This document shows positions 25,758-34,782 of a stretch of DNA of 64,000 nucleotides, piece by piece; the stretch's first letter is position 1, and each line of letters starts with the position of its first letter. The notes under the pieces are model-generated. The model did no database searches. It saw nothing but the letters and a program-made list of their open reading frames with translations, and was not told the origin of the DNA. This DNA is from Aminipila sp963524205 (lineage in GTDB: Bacteria; Bacillota; Clostridia; Peptostreptococcales; Anaerovoracaceae), in assembly GCA_963524205.1 (NCBI GenBank), contig CAURED010000006.1:62001-126000 (forward strand), in the 5' to 3' direction. The position numbers and the translations under genes were made by a program.

Positions 25758-25794
25758 ATCATATATATTAATAAGATAAAAGTAGATTTTTTAA

Positions 25795-25828
25795 AAAGTG
25801 GTAGAGATTTTCTTCTACCACTTTTTGT
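25795..25828 (+). terminator. Terminator after chemoreceptor
   Basis: AAAGTGGTAGA pairs with TCTACCACTTT, followed by TTTGTTTTAG. Confidence 0.8.
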
Positions 25829-25920
25829 TTTAGTGTTTCCAAAATACATTTAAAATAGTATAATTAAATTTAGTCGGTTATTGGCTGTAAATAAGAGTTA
25901 AGCAAGAAAAAGGGGAAAAA

Positions 25921-27144
25921 ATGAAAAAAATAATAGTTACAGTGACAATGATAATAATGCTTATTGCCATGGCTTCAGGACTGGTCTATGCGGGGACAAA
26001 TATTGTGCAATCAGATATAAATGAAGGGTTAAAATTCTGCGAAGAGTATCCAGTGAGTTTAAAACTGGATGGAAATAAAATAGCCTTTTCACAGAAGGAT
26101 GTTCCTCCTGTTATTGTAAAAGAAAGAACTTTAATACCTGCAAGAGCTTTATTTGAAGCAATGGGAGGAAAAGTAACCTGGGAAAATGATACTCAGACTG
26201 TACATGTTACATATGACAACACAGAAGTAATTCTTACGATTGGATCCAATAAGGCATTGGTAAATGGTATAACAAAGGAACTAGAAGTCCCTGCACTTAT
26301 TATTGACCCTGATGGTGATTATTACGGAAGTACCATGATCCCTGTAAGATTTACAGCCGAGGCTTTAGGCTGTGGAGTAGGCTGGGATGCATCGAGAATA
26401 GTACTTATTACATCACCTAAAAAGACTGAGATCCCTGTGGTGGATTCAAATACAGGAAACAATAATCAAAATAATAATCAAAACAATAATGCAGATAACA
26501 ATTCAAATATAACTTGGCAATTTGAACAACTAAAAGAAGCTGCAAAGGGGAAAATTGTTGCTATTGACATGGGCCATGGAGGACATGACAGCGGATCGAT
26601 AGGACACAAAGATAAGTCCGATCAACTTTATGAAAAAGATGTTAACTTGCCAATTGGACTTAAACTAAATGAGTATTTAAAGAGTGCAGGCGTAAGCACT
26701 TACATGATAAGAGAATCAGATGTATACTATACCTTGTTAGAAAGGGCTCAAAAGGCCAATAACATTGGAGCAACTATATTTGTTTCTATTCACAATAATT
26801 CAAATGATTCTGCAGTTCCTCATGGCACGGAAGTATTATACAATAGCAAAATAAATGCTGAGGGCAAAAGTGAGATGGACCTTTATGGTATACAAAGTAA
26901 GAATATAGCGAAAAATGTGGAAAGTGAAATGGTAAAGTCATTAGGTACATACAATAGAGGAATAAAAAGCAGTCCTGAAATGGCAGTACTGAACAAGACC
27001 TCTATGCCTGCAATAATCGTGGAAGGAGCTTTTCTTTCCAATGAAAGTGATTTAGAAATGATGAGGAAAGCTGACTATGCAGACAATTATGCTCTTGGTG
27101 TAGCAAAGGGCATAATTAAGTCATTAAATGAGGCTTTTGAATAA
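25921..27144 (+). CDS. N-acetylmuramoyl-L-alanine amidase with copper-amine-oxidase-N-like stalk
   Basis: The 407-residue protein has a signal peptide (cleavage near VYAG, about 25), a wall-associated copper amine oxidase N-like domain (about 40-162), an Asn-rich linker (about 175-200), and an Amidase_3 catalytic domain (about 212-405). Zinc ligands are the His in DMGHGGHD, Glu in YEKDVN and His in SIHNNSN; the catalytic Glu is in IVEGAFLSN. It cleaves the bond between muramic acid and L-alanine in peptidoglycan outside the cell. A short gap separates it from the LysO genes, so it may share their transcript. Confidence 0.93.
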   Translation: MKKIIVTVTMIIMLIAMASGLVYAGTNIVQSDINEGLKFCEEYPVSLKLDGNKIAFSQKDVPPVIVKERTLIPARALFEAMGGKVTWENDTQTVHVTYDNTEVILTIGSNKALVNGITKELEVPALIIDPDGDYYGSTMIPVRFTAEALGCGVGWDASRIVLITSPKKTEIPVVDSNTGNNNQNNNQNNNADNNSNITWQFEQLKEAAKGKIVAIDMGHGGHDSGSIGHKDKSDQLYEKDVNLPIGLKLNEYLKSAGVSTYMIRESDVYYTLLERAQKANNIGATIFVSIHNNSNDSAVPHGTEVLYNSKINAEGKSEMDLYGIQSKNIAKNVESEMVKSLGTYNRGIKSSPEMAVLNKTSMPAIIVEGAFLSNESDLEMMRKADYADNYALGVAKGIIKSLNEAFE

Positions 27145-27162
27145 CTAAAAGTTAGAAAGTGA

Positions 27163-27474
27163 GTGTGTGTTTTGGGACTATTAATATTATACTTAGGAAT
27201 GGCTTTGATAGGCTATTTTGTTGGAGCTAAATATACAAATAAAGAAAAAGATTATAGTTGGACTAATAAAGTTACAACTGGTTGTCTTATTCTGCTAATA
27301 TTTACTATGGGAGCCAGAATTGGCTCGGATGAAAGAGTAATCAGTTCTCTTCAGACTATTGGAATCAAAGCTGCTGTAATTACTGTTTTTGCATTTGCAG
27401 GTAGTATTACAGCCTGTTTTATTGTAAGGAAATTATTGAGAATTGATAGAAAGGGTGTGAAAATAGATGACTAA
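27163..27474 (+). CDS. LysO-type lysine exporter, N-terminal part protein
   Basis: The 103-residue protein has three hydrophobic segments (about 2-20, 38-52, 68-88) and the 'FTMGARIGSDE' pattern of the DUF340/LysO N-terminal half. LysO (E. coli YbjE) exports L-lysine as one chain of about 300 residues; here the two halves are separate genes overlapping by eight bases, as in many Clostridia. The start is uncertain: GTG at 27163 has only weak AAAGTGAG upstream. Confidence 0.75.
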   Translation: MCVLGLLILYLGMALIGYFVGAKYTNKEKDYSWTNKVTTGCLILLIFTMGARIGSDERVISSLQTIGIKAAVITVFAFAGSITACFIVRKLLRIDRKGVKIDD

Positions 27475-28069
27475 ACTTATTATCGCTTTCGTAACCCTTG
27501 GAATACTTTCGGGATACTTCTTCATACCAGATTTCTTTATAACAGAGATTTCAGGTAATCTTTTAATAGTTGGTCTTTGCGCGCTATTGTTCTTTGTGGG
27601 ACTAGAATTAGGAAGAGAGGGAACTGTAGTGCAAAATTTTAAAAAAGTTGGAATAAGAATTTTAGCATTTCCCATAGCTTCTATTATAGGGTGTCTTGCA
27701 TTTTCAGCCATAGGTTCCTTATTATTACCCATGAGTGCAAAAGAAACGATGGCTGTTGCTTCTGGCTTTGGCTGGTATACTCTTGCCCCTGTAATGCTGG
27801 CAGAAAGTTCTGCAGAGTTAAGTGCCATATCTTTTTTACATAATGTTATGAGAGAAATGATAGGAATAATAATAATCCCTATAGTAGCAAAGCGTATTGG
27901 ATATATTGAAGCCTGTAGTGTACCTGGAGCTGCAGCTATGGATGTGTGTCTTCCAGTATTGGAAAAATCTACAAATAGTGATACTACCATATATGCTTTT
28001 GTAATAGGTGTTGTATTGAGTACAGCTGTTCCAATTTTAGTTGGATTTTTTATATCCATGGGATTATAG
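27467..28069 (+). CDS. lysO: LysO-type lysine exporter, C-terminal part protein
   Basis: The 200-residue membrane protein has about six helices and the LysO C-terminal signature: 'FFVGLELGREG' (about 43-53), 'ASGFGWYTLAPVML' (about 98-111) with the adjacent buried acidic Glu, and 'PGAAAMDVCLPVLE' (about 152-165). Together with the upstream half it should export lysine or a toxic analogue using the proton gradient. Translational overlap with the N-terminal half implies equal stoichiometry. The window also holds lysine biosynthesis genes under a lysine riboswitch. Confidence 0.8.
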   Translation: MTKLIIAFVTLGILSGYFFIPDFFITEISGNLLIVGLCALLFFVGLELGREGTVVQNFKKVGIRILAFPIASIIGCLAFSAIGSLLLPMSAKETMAVASGFGWYTLAPVMLAESSAELSAISFLHNVMREMIGIIIIPIVAKRIGYIEACSVPGAAAMDVCLPVLEKSTNSDTTIYAFVIGVVLSTAVPILVGFFISMGL

Positions 28070-28107
28070 TTTTCTATGACAAAGTCAGATGGCTAAAGGA
28101 GAAAAGA

Positions 28108-28953
28108 ATGAAAAGTCAAATGAATAAATTCACAGGCAGTGATGATTATGTAGTATCAAAAGAACTTATGAATGCAGTAAATGTCTCAATTGCACTTAAA
28201 AAGCCTTTATTGATTAAAGGTGAACCAGGAACTGGCAAAACAATGCTGGCAGAATCCATTGCCAAGGCCTTAAATATGAAGCTTCTGATTTGGGGTATAA
28301 AATCCACTACTAAAGCTCAAGAAGGACTTTATGTATATGATACAGTTCAGAGACTTTATGATAGCCAGTTTGGTGAAGGGGATGTTTCTAATATAAAGAA
28401 ATATATTAAATTAGGGAAAATGGGAGAAGCTTTTAATTCTGATGAACAGGTAGTTCTGTTAATTGATGAAATTGATAAAGCTGATTTAGAATTTCCTAAT
28501 GACCTTTTATGGGAACTTGATAAGATGGAATTTTATATTAATGAAACAAAAGAAACAATCAAAACAAAAAATAGGCCAATTGTTATCATTACTTCTAATG
28601 CAGAAAAGGAACTCCCTGATGCGTTCTTAAGAAGATGTATTTTCCACTATATAGAATTTCCAACAAAGGACAAAATGGAGGAGATTGTAAAAGTGCATTA
28701 CGGAGATATGGATAAAAAATTAGTTGATGCGGCCATGGATGCCTTCTACAATATAAGGCAGATGAAAGAAATTCAAAAAAAGCCTAGTACATCTGAATTA
28801 TTAGATTGGCTACAGGCGCTTATGGTAAGTGGCATTTCTATTGACAGTATTACAAATGAAATACCATATGTCGGCGTACTTTTAAAAAAGAACCAGGATA
28901 TTGATACAATGTATGAAATTAAGCAAAAGGGATATTCACTAAAAAGGTGGTAA
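28108..28953 (+). CDS. MoxR-family AAA+ ATPase
   Basis: The 281-residue ATPase has Walker A GEPGTGKT (about 38-45), Walker B VVLLIDEIDKAD (about 115-126), sensor 1 TSNAE and an arginine-finger helix 'DAFLRRCIFHYIEFP'. MoxR proteins act as chaperones that mature metal enzymes or complexes, together with a VWA-domain partner; that partner is the next gene, five bases away. AAAGGAG precedes the ATG. Which client is used is not known; candidates are the neighbouring transport or aldehyde/amine pathway. Confidence 0.9.
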   Translation: MKSQMNKFTGSDDYVVSKELMNAVNVSIALKKPLLIKGEPGTGKTMLAESIAKALNMKLLIWGIKSTTKAQEGLYVYDTVQRLYDSQFGEGDVSNIKKYIKLGKMGEAFNSDEQVVLLIDEIDKADLEFPNDLLWELDKMEFYINETKETIKTKNRPIVIITSNAEKELPDAFLRRCIFHYIEFPTKDKMEEIVKVHYGDMDKKLVDAAMDAFYNIRQMKEIQKKPSTSELLDWLQALMVSGISIDSITNEIPYVGVLLKKNQDIDTMYEIKQKGYSLKRW

Positions 28954-28957
28954 TTAA

Positions 28958-30151
28958 ATGTTTTTAGATTTTTTCTATTTATTAAGGGCCAGAGGGCTTG
29001 CAGTATCCTTGAACGAATGGCTGTCTTTGATAGAGGCTTTAAATTTAGGATTGGCAGAATGCAGCTTGTTGGGATTTTACCATTTATGTAGAAGTATTCT
29101 TATAAAAAGTGAAGCCGACTATGATAAATTTGATGCAGTTTTTGCAGAGTATTTTAGAGGAATTGAAAGTCCGCATGATTTACCGGAAGAGTTTTGGAAA
29201 TGGCTTAATCAAGATACAAAAGAACGGGGCATAAATGATAAGCCTATGCCGGAAGAAGCTTTGATGGAGTTGGAGGATTTGTTAAAAAGATTCCATGAAA
29301 GAATCGAAGAGCAAAAAGAGCAGCATAATGGTGGAAACTATTGGATTGGTACTGGTGGAACTTCCAGAATGGGTCATGGAGGATATAACAATCAAGGAAT
29401 CAGAACTGGGGGAACGAGTAGGCATAAGTCAGCAGTCCAAATCGCAGGAGAACGTAATTTTAAAGATTTCAGGCAGGATAATATTTTAGACATCAGGCAG
29501 TTTCAAATGGCTTTTAGAAAATTAAGACAATTTTCTGCTAGAGTAGAAGAAGCGAAAACTGTGCTTGATGTGGAAGGTACTATTGATGAAACTTGTAACA
29601 ATGCAGGCAATTTAAAGTTGGTATTTGATAAACCAAGAAAGAATACGATTAAATTATTATTATTATTTGATTCAGACGGCTCAATGATGCCTTATGGCAG
29701 ATTGTGTAACCAACTTTTTCAGGCAGTTAGTAAATCAAGCCATTTTAAAGACTTAAAAGTATACTATTTTCATAATTGTGTATATGAGCATTTGTATACA
29801 ACACCATACTGCAGAAAAGGTGAATGGATCAACGCGGAATGGGTACTTTCCAACCTGGACAGTGAGTATAAAGTTATTTTTGTTGGAGATGGAACCATGG
29901 CTCCTTCAGAGCTGCTTAGACCTGGTGGAAATTCGGTTATTGGATTATATAATGAAGAACCAGGGATTGAGTGGTTGAAGAAATTTAAAAAACCATATAA
30001 AAAGCAAATTTGGCTTAATCCAATACCTAGAGATGATTGGGATTATGTGTATGGGAGTTATACTATAGACATAATAAAGGAAGTCTTTCCTATGTTTGAA
30101 CTTACAATAGATGGACTTGACGCAGGAATAAAAAGGCTTTTGGTGAGATAA
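28958..30151 (+). CDS. VWA-domain protein, CoxE-like partner of MoxR
   Basis: The 397-residue cytoplasmic protein has a helical N-terminal region (1-130), a Gly-rich linker (about 125-160, 'GGNYWIGTGGTSRMGHGG'), and a C-terminal von Willebrand A domain (about 225-395). The metal-ion site reads DSDGS at about 243, so Asp stands where the classic DxSxS has its first Ser. It follows the MoxR ATPase by five bases, forming the usual ATPase-adaptor pair. The sigma-54 activator follows 12 bases later. Confidence 0.85.
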   Translation: MFLDFFYLLRARGLAVSLNEWLSLIEALNLGLAECSLLGFYHLCRSILIKSEADYDKFDAVFAEYFRGIESPHDLPEEFWKWLNQDTKERGINDKPMPEEALMELEDLLKRFHERIEEQKEQHNGGNYWIGTGGTSRMGHGGYNNQGIRTGGTSRHKSAVQIAGERNFKDFRQDNILDIRQFQMAFRKLRQFSARVEEAKTVLDVEGTIDETCNNAGNLKLVFDKPRKNTIKLLLLFDSDGSMMPYGRLCNQLFQAVSKSSHFKDLKVYYFHNCVYEHLYTTPYCRKGEWINAEWVLSNLDSEYKVIFVGDGTMAPSELLRPGGNSVIGLYNEEPGIEWLKKFKKPYKKQIWLNPIPRDDWDYVYGSYTIDIIKEVFPMFELTIDGLDAGIKRLLVR

Positions 30152-30162
30152 AGGGGTATCTT

Positions 30163-31542
30163 ATGGAAGAGTTTTTAAAAACCTTTAAAGTGGATGAATT
30201 GTTTCCTATATTGGATAGTATCAGTGATGCAGTTTTCATTGATAGTAGTGAGGGAATATCTCTTTGGTGCAATAAAGCCTGTTTTGAGCTATATGAAGTG
30301 ATGCCTGAAGATATATTAGGCAAGCATGTGAAAGAACTGGAGCAAATTGGTATATTTACACCATCTGTAGCATGTCTGGTTATGGAACAGAAACAAGAGG
30401 TTACTATAATACATGAAAATAAATCTGGCAAGCGAATACTTTCCACAGGGATTCCTATATTTGATCAGGACAATAGCTTCACACGAATAATTACTACGTC
30501 TAGAGATATAACTGAATTGGTTAATCTTAAAAATCAGTTAGAATCTGTAAAAAATACGCTTGATGATCTCAGAACTTTTGAAAAATTTTATAGTGATGGT
30601 GTTATAGCTAACAGCCATGCCATGTTTAATGTTTTGCAATTAACTAAACGTTTATCCGACGTGGATTCTACAGTTCTTATAACAGGTGAATCTGGTGTGG
30701 GTAAAGGAGTTATTGCTAATCTTCTACATAAAAATGGAGCTAGAAAGGATAAAGCTTTTGTAAAAATAAATTGTGGTGCTATACCTGAAAATTTGATAGA
30801 ATCCGAATTGTTTGGTTATGAGAGAGGTGCATTCACAGGATCAAGAGCTGATGGAAAAAAAGGATTATTTGAGACTGCCCAGAATGGTACCATTTTTCTT
30901 GACGAAATTTCTGAGCTTCCATTGAATCTGCAAGTTAAGTTATTACAAGTTATACAGGAACGAGAAATTACTAAAGTAGGTGGTGTAAAAAGTATTTCTA
31001 TTGATGTAAGAATAATTTCGGCCACAAACAAAGAATTACTGGAACTAGTCAAAGAAAAGAAATTTAGGGAGGATTTATATTATAGATTAAATGTAGTTCC
31101 CATTAATATTCCACCGCTTAAAGAAAGGTATGAAGATATCATTCCTCTAATACAGCATAATCTTAGGGAATATAATAAAAAATTAAATACGAATAAAGAA
31201 ATAGATTCTAATACCATGGCTATATTGATTAAATATGAGTGGCCGGGCAATGTAAGGGAACTTCAAAATATTATTGAGAGGCTGGTTATTACAACTAAAG
31301 GGGATATAATTATGCCTGAAAACCTTCCTTCTTTCATACATGAAAATACATTAAGAAATCAGAGAACTACGCAAGAACCAGCTACTTTAAAAGAAGCTCT
31401 TGAAAAAAAAGAGAGAGAAATTTTGTTAAATGCATACCATAATATGAAGTCCACTAGAGCTGTAGCAAAGGAACTTGGAATAAGCCAACCATCAGTAGTT
31501 AGAAAGTTAAATAAATATGGCATACATACGCATGATTCATAA
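30163..31542 (+). CDS. PAS-domain sigma-54-dependent transcriptional activator
   Basis: The 459-residue enhancer-binding protein has an N-terminal PAS sensor (about 15-125), a short coiled coil, an AAA+ domain (about 145-370) with Walker A GESGVGKG, Walker B 'GTIFLDEISELP', and a C-terminal Fis-type helix-turn-helix (about 410-455). The loop that contacts sigma-54 reads GAFTGS, a Ser variant of GAFTGA. It sits directly upstream of a -24/-12 promoter driving the aldehyde dehydrogenase and aminotransferase genes and is the probable regulator. The PAS signal is unknown. Confidence 0.92.
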   Translation: MEEFLKTFKVDELFPILDSISDAVFIDSSEGISLWCNKACFELYEVMPEDILGKHVKELEQIGIFTPSVACLVMEQKQEVTIIHENKSGKRILSTGIPIFDQDNSFTRIITTSRDITELVNLKNQLESVKNTLDDLRTFEKFYSDGVIANSHAMFNVLQLTKRLSDVDSTVLITGESGVGKGVIANLLHKNGARKDKAFVKINCGAIPENLIESELFGYERGAFTGSRADGKKGLFETAQNGTIFLDEISELPLNLQVKLLQVIQEREITKVGGVKSISIDVRIISATNKELLELVKEKKFREDLYYRLNVVPINIPPLKERYEDIIPLIQHNLREYNKKLNTNKEIDSNTMAILIKYEWPGNVRELQNIIERLVITTKGDIIMPENLPSFIHENTLRNQRTTQEPATLKEALEKKEREILLNAYHNMKSTRAVAKELGISQPSVVRKLNKYGIHTHDS

Positions 31543-31569
31543 CTGTATCATAGATGCAAAAATGAATCA
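31533..31569. promoter_or_regulatory. Nested inverted repeat, candidate enhancer site for the sigma-54 activator
   Basis: Outer arms TGATTCAT and ATGAATCA enclose TGTATCATAGATGCA, itself a near palindrome. It overlaps the activator stop codon and lies about 165-200 bases upstream of the -24 element, a normal distance for an enhancer. TGTATC/GATACA recurs in the hairpin at 31632-31647. Confidence 0.45.
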
Positions 31570-31621
31570 CCCGTATTATATACTGCCAGAGTATAAATAG
31601 TTTATAGATAAAATAAAAAAG

Positions 31622-31662
31622 GCAATATAGCGATACATTCTTGTATCACTATATTGCTTTTT
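31622..31662 (+). terminator. Terminator after sigma-54 activator gene
   Basis: GCAATATAG-C-GATACA pairs with TGTATC-A-CTATATTGC across a short loop, followed by TTTTTAATTT. Confidence 0.8.
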
Positions 31663-31732
31663 AATTTATACAAAGATGTTCAAATTGCCTCAGAGGTGAC
31701 TGTTTTCAAAAAATAAGGTTCAATTTGAAAGT

Positions 31733-31747
31733 TGGCATGTTTCTTGC
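31733..31747 (+). promoter_or_regulatory. Sigma-54 (-24/-12) promoter
   Basis: TGGCAT, five bases, TTGC matches the sigma-54 consensus TGGCAC-N5-TTGC with one change and the right GG-to-GC spacing. The dehydrogenase start codon is 73 bases downstream and the activator gene lies just upstream. Confidence 0.85.
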
Positions 31748-31819
31748 TGCAAATTAAGGTATAGTAACTTAATTACTATTTGGATTAGGGTTATTAAATT
31801 TAAAAGGGGGGTTATTTTA

Positions 31820-33244
31820 ATGGCTATAAACTATGAAGAATATGTTGCCAGCCTGGTTGCAAAAGCTAAGGATGCACAGGCGGTAGCAGAAAAATTCACG
31901 CAGAAGCAGGTGGATGAACTGACAGGGGCGGTAGCGTATGCACTTACTAAGCCAGAGATTGCATTAAAGTTTGGTGAAATGCTTGTGGAAGAATCCAATA
32001 TGGGAATTCCTGGTGATAAGCAACTGAAAATGTACGGAAAAGTTAAGGGTGCATATTTTCAAATGAAAAATAAGAAATCAGTTGGTCTGGTTGATGTTGA
32101 TGAAGAAATGGGCATGGAAACTTATGCAAGACCTATGGGGGTAATTGGTGCTATTATTCCTGTTACTAACGGAGAAGCAACTCCAGTAGTAAAGGCACTC
32201 ATGGCTTTAAAAACAAGAAATGCTATCATACTTGCACCACATCCAAAAGCAAAAAAAACAAATTTTGCTGTGACAGAAGCGATTAGAGAAGTCCTGGATA
32301 AATTTGGTGCTCCTGTTGACTTAGTACAGGCGATAGATCCTGAATATGTATCAGTGGAGACTTCACAAGCTCTTATGAAACAAGTAGATTTCATTTTGGC
32401 AACTGGTGGAACTCCAATGGTAAGGCAGGCTTATTCTTCTGGCAACCCTGCAATTGGTGTGGGAACTGGAAATGTGGTTTCAATTGTTGATGGTACTACA
32501 GATTTAGATAATGTGGCAGACATGATTATTAGATCAAAAGCTTTTGACAATGCGACATCCTGTTCAACTGAAAATAATCTTATTGTTTTAGAAGAATGTT
32601 ACGATGCTTTTATAGAGGCTATGGAAAGACACGGTGCTGTACTTATAAAGGAAGATTCAGAGAAAAAAGCTAGACTTCTTAAAACATTATGGCCTGAATC
32701 CCCTAAAAATCATGATCTTAACAGACATATAGTCGCACAATCTGCAGAAGTTATTGCAGAAGCGGCAGGAATTGAGGTTCCAAGAGGAACTAAGATGATT
32801 ATGGCTGAAGAAAATGGTGGCTATGGTAATGATTTTCCATTTACAGGAGAGAAACTATCACCTGTTTCAGGAATAAGAAAGGCTAAGGACTTTGAAGATG
32901 CTATAGAAAAAATGATGAAAATTTTTGAATATCAGGGGAAAGGACATAGCTGTGGTATTCATACAAATATAAAAGAAAGGGTAACAAAACTTGGAGAATT
33001 AGTTCCGGTATGTAAGGTTTGCGTAAACTCACCTCAGTCGTTAACAAATTCTGGCTCATGGACTTGTGGATTCCCGATTTCTATGACTTTAGGCTGTGGT
33101 ACATGGGGGCATAACAGCATTTCACATAATGCTACATATAAAGATTTATTAAACTTCACTTATGTTTCAAGACCTATACCTTCTTTCCAGCCTACAGATG
33201 AGGAATTGTTTGACGAAGAAATAAAGAAAAAGGTAGATAGGTAA
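31820..33244 (+). CDS. CoA-acylating aldehyde dehydrogenase
   Basis: The 474-residue enzyme oxidises an aldehyde to an acyl-CoA with NAD(P)+ and CoA. The catalytic Cys is in NATSCSTENN (about residue 250), and the nucleotide-binding 'ATGGTPMVRQAYSSG' (about 194-208) is present. The family includes succinate-semialdehyde (SucD-like), sulfoacetaldehyde (SauS-like) and acetaldehyde dehydrogenases; substrate cannot be settled. The next gene is a class III aminotransferase that would make the semialdehyde, so the pair probably turns an omega-amino acid (for example GABA, beta-alanine or taurine) into an acyl-CoA. A sigma-54 promoter precedes it. Confidence 0.88.
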   Translation: MAINYEEYVASLVAKAKDAQAVAEKFTQKQVDELTGAVAYALTKPEIALKFGEMLVEESNMGIPGDKQLKMYGKVKGAYFQMKNKKSVGLVDVDEEMGMETYARPMGVIGAIIPVTNGEATPVVKALMALKTRNAIILAPHPKAKKTNFAVTEAIREVLDKFGAPVDLVQAIDPEYVSVETSQALMKQVDFILATGGTPMVRQAYSSGNPAIGVGTGNVVSIVDGTTDLDNVADMIIRSKAFDNATSCSTENNLIVLEECYDAFIEAMERHGAVLIKEDSEKKARLLKTLWPESPKNHDLNRHIVAQSAEVIAEAAGIEVPRGTKMIMAEENGGYGNDFPFTGEKLSPVSGIRKAKDFEDAIEKMMKIFEYQGKGHSCGIHTNIKERVTKLGELVPVCKVCVNSPQSLTNSGSWTCGFPISMTLGCGTWGHNSISHNATYKDLLNFTYVSRPIPSFQPTDEELFDEEIKKKVDR

Positions 33245-33260
33245 AAGGAGGGAATTTAAA

Positions 33261-34586
33261 ATGTCAGAAATTAAAGAGATGAGTCTTAAATATAATCTTC
33301 ACTCATGGAGTGCACAAAAATCAGTAAATCCCATGGTGGTTACAAAGGCTGATGGAATTTACTTTTGGGATGAGGATGGAAAACAATACTACGATATGTC
33401 ATCACAGCTGGTAAATTCTAATCTGGGTCATGGAAATAAAGCCATTATTGCAGCTATAAGGGAACAGGCTGAAAAAATACCTTTTATTGGACCGGGATAT
33501 GCTTTAGATGTTAGATCAGAGGCAGCTAAAGCTGTAGTTGAAGCATCAGGATTACAGGGAGCAAAGGTGTTTTTTACAAATGCCGGGGCTGAATCTAATG
33601 AAAATGCTATAAAATTAGCTAAACAGTATACAGGCAAGTGGAAGATATTTTCAATGTACAGATGTTATCATGGGTCCTCTGCAGGCGCAGGAATGCTGAC
33701 AGGTGAACCTAGAAAATTTGTAAATGAACCAGGCGTGCCAGGATTTATCAAATATGATGGACCATATGCTTATAGAGCACCTAAGGCTTGTAAATTTGAA
33801 AATGAAGAGGAGATAACAGATTTTTACCTGGAACTGTTGGAAAATCAAATTAAGTATGAAGGACCACATCAGATTGCGGCTATCTTTACTGAAACTGTTG
33901 TTGGTTCTAATGGGGTTTTAGTTCCACCAAAGGGCTATCTGGAAGGAATTAGAGAACTTTGTGATAGATACAATATTCTGATGGTATGCGATGAGGTAAT
34001 GGCAGGCTGGTATAGAACTGGTTCTTGTTTTGCATGGCAGCAGTTTAATATTGAGCCAGATCTTGTAACTTTTGCAAAAGGTATTACTTGCGGATATATA
34101 CCGCTTGGAGGGGTTATTGTTACTAAGAAAGTTGCGGAGTATTTTGATAACAATAAAATGTTTTGCGGTTTAACTTATAGTGCTCATCCAATGGGATGTG
34201 CAGCTGCAGTGGCTACATTAAAAGAATACAACAGATTGAACATTGAAGCAAATGTTGCAGCACAGGGAAAGATACTACATGAAACATTAAGTGACATACA
34301 ATCAAAGCATGCTTGTGTTGGCGATTTTAGGCAGATTGGTTTATTCTCTGCATTTGAACTTGTTAAAAATAAAGAGACAAAAGAACCAATCGTTCAATTT
34401 AATCATGACCCAGAAGGTCTTATGAATAAAATTATCGGTATGCTTAAGGTAGAAGGTTTCTCGACTTATTCTCATGAAAATATGATAATAGTTGCGCCTC
34501 CACTTATTATTACTGAAATAGAATTAAGAACTGCTATGAATATACTTGATAAAGTTCTTGATTCAGTAGACAATATGGTTAAATAA
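33261..34586 (+). CDS. Class III (omega) aminotransferase, taurine/GABA type
   Basis: The 441-residue PLP enzyme has the fold-type I class III features: 'NAGAESNENAIKLAKQY' (about 111-127), 'YHGSSAGAGM' (about 138), the PLP-binding Asp in DEVMAGWYRTG (about 240) and the Schiff-base Lys in FAKGITCGYIPLGG (about 272). It transfers an amino group from an omega-amino acid to pyruvate or 2-oxoglutarate, making the semialdehyde used by the adjacent acylating dehydrogenase. The overall pattern resembles the taurine-pyruvate aminotransferase group, but the donor is not proven. AAGGAGGG precedes the ATG. Confidence 0.88.
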   Translation: MSEIKEMSLKYNLHSWSAQKSVNPMVVTKADGIYFWDEDGKQYYDMSSQLVNSNLGHGNKAIIAAIREQAEKIPFIGPGYALDVRSEAAKAVVEASGLQGAKVFFTNAGAESNENAIKLAKQYTGKWKIFSMYRCYHGSSAGAGMLTGEPRKFVNEPGVPGFIKYDGPYAYRAPKACKFENEEEITDFYLELLENQIKYEGPHQIAAIFTETVVGSNGVLVPPKGYLEGIRELCDRYNILMVCDEVMAGWYRTGSCFAWQQFNIEPDLVTFAKGITCGYIPLGGVIVTKKVAEYFDNNKMFCGLTYSAHPMGCAAAVATLKEYNRLNIEANVAAQGKILHETLSDIQSKHACVGDFRQIGLFSAFELVKNKETKEPIVQFNHDPEGLMNKIIGMLKVEGFSTYSHENMIIVAPPLIITEIELRTAMNILDKVLDSVDNMVK

Positions 34587-34613
34587 AATAGTATAAAAAA
34601 GCAGTATACTCTT

Positions 34614-34646
34614 AAAGCGACCTGTGGGCTAGGTCGCTTTTTTAGA
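34614..34646 (+). terminator. Terminator after aminotransferase
   Basis: AAAGCGACCT pairs with AGGTCGCTTT across a 7-base loop, then TTTTAG. Confidence 0.88.
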
Positions 34647-34666
34647 AAAATTTAGAACATAATTTC

Positions 34667-34680
34667 TGAACACATGTTTA
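34667..34680. promoter_or_regulatory. LexA operator (SOS box)
   Basis: TGAACACATGTTTA fits the Bacillus/Clostridia SOS consensus GAAC-N4-GTTC except for the last base. It lies about 100 bases upstream of the lexA start, so lexA should repress itself. Confidence 0.7.
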
Positions 34681-34782
34681 CAAAATGCAGCAGGTGTGTT
34701 ATACTTTATCAATATTAGTGTGAAGTTTATTATAGTACTTACTTATAAAAACTTTAATTTAATAATTAATGGAGGCGGAAAT

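Noticed and set aside
27433..28059. 208-codon minus-strand ORF opposite lysO
   Set aside because: It mirrors the clear LysO half on the plus strand, including its membrane segments.
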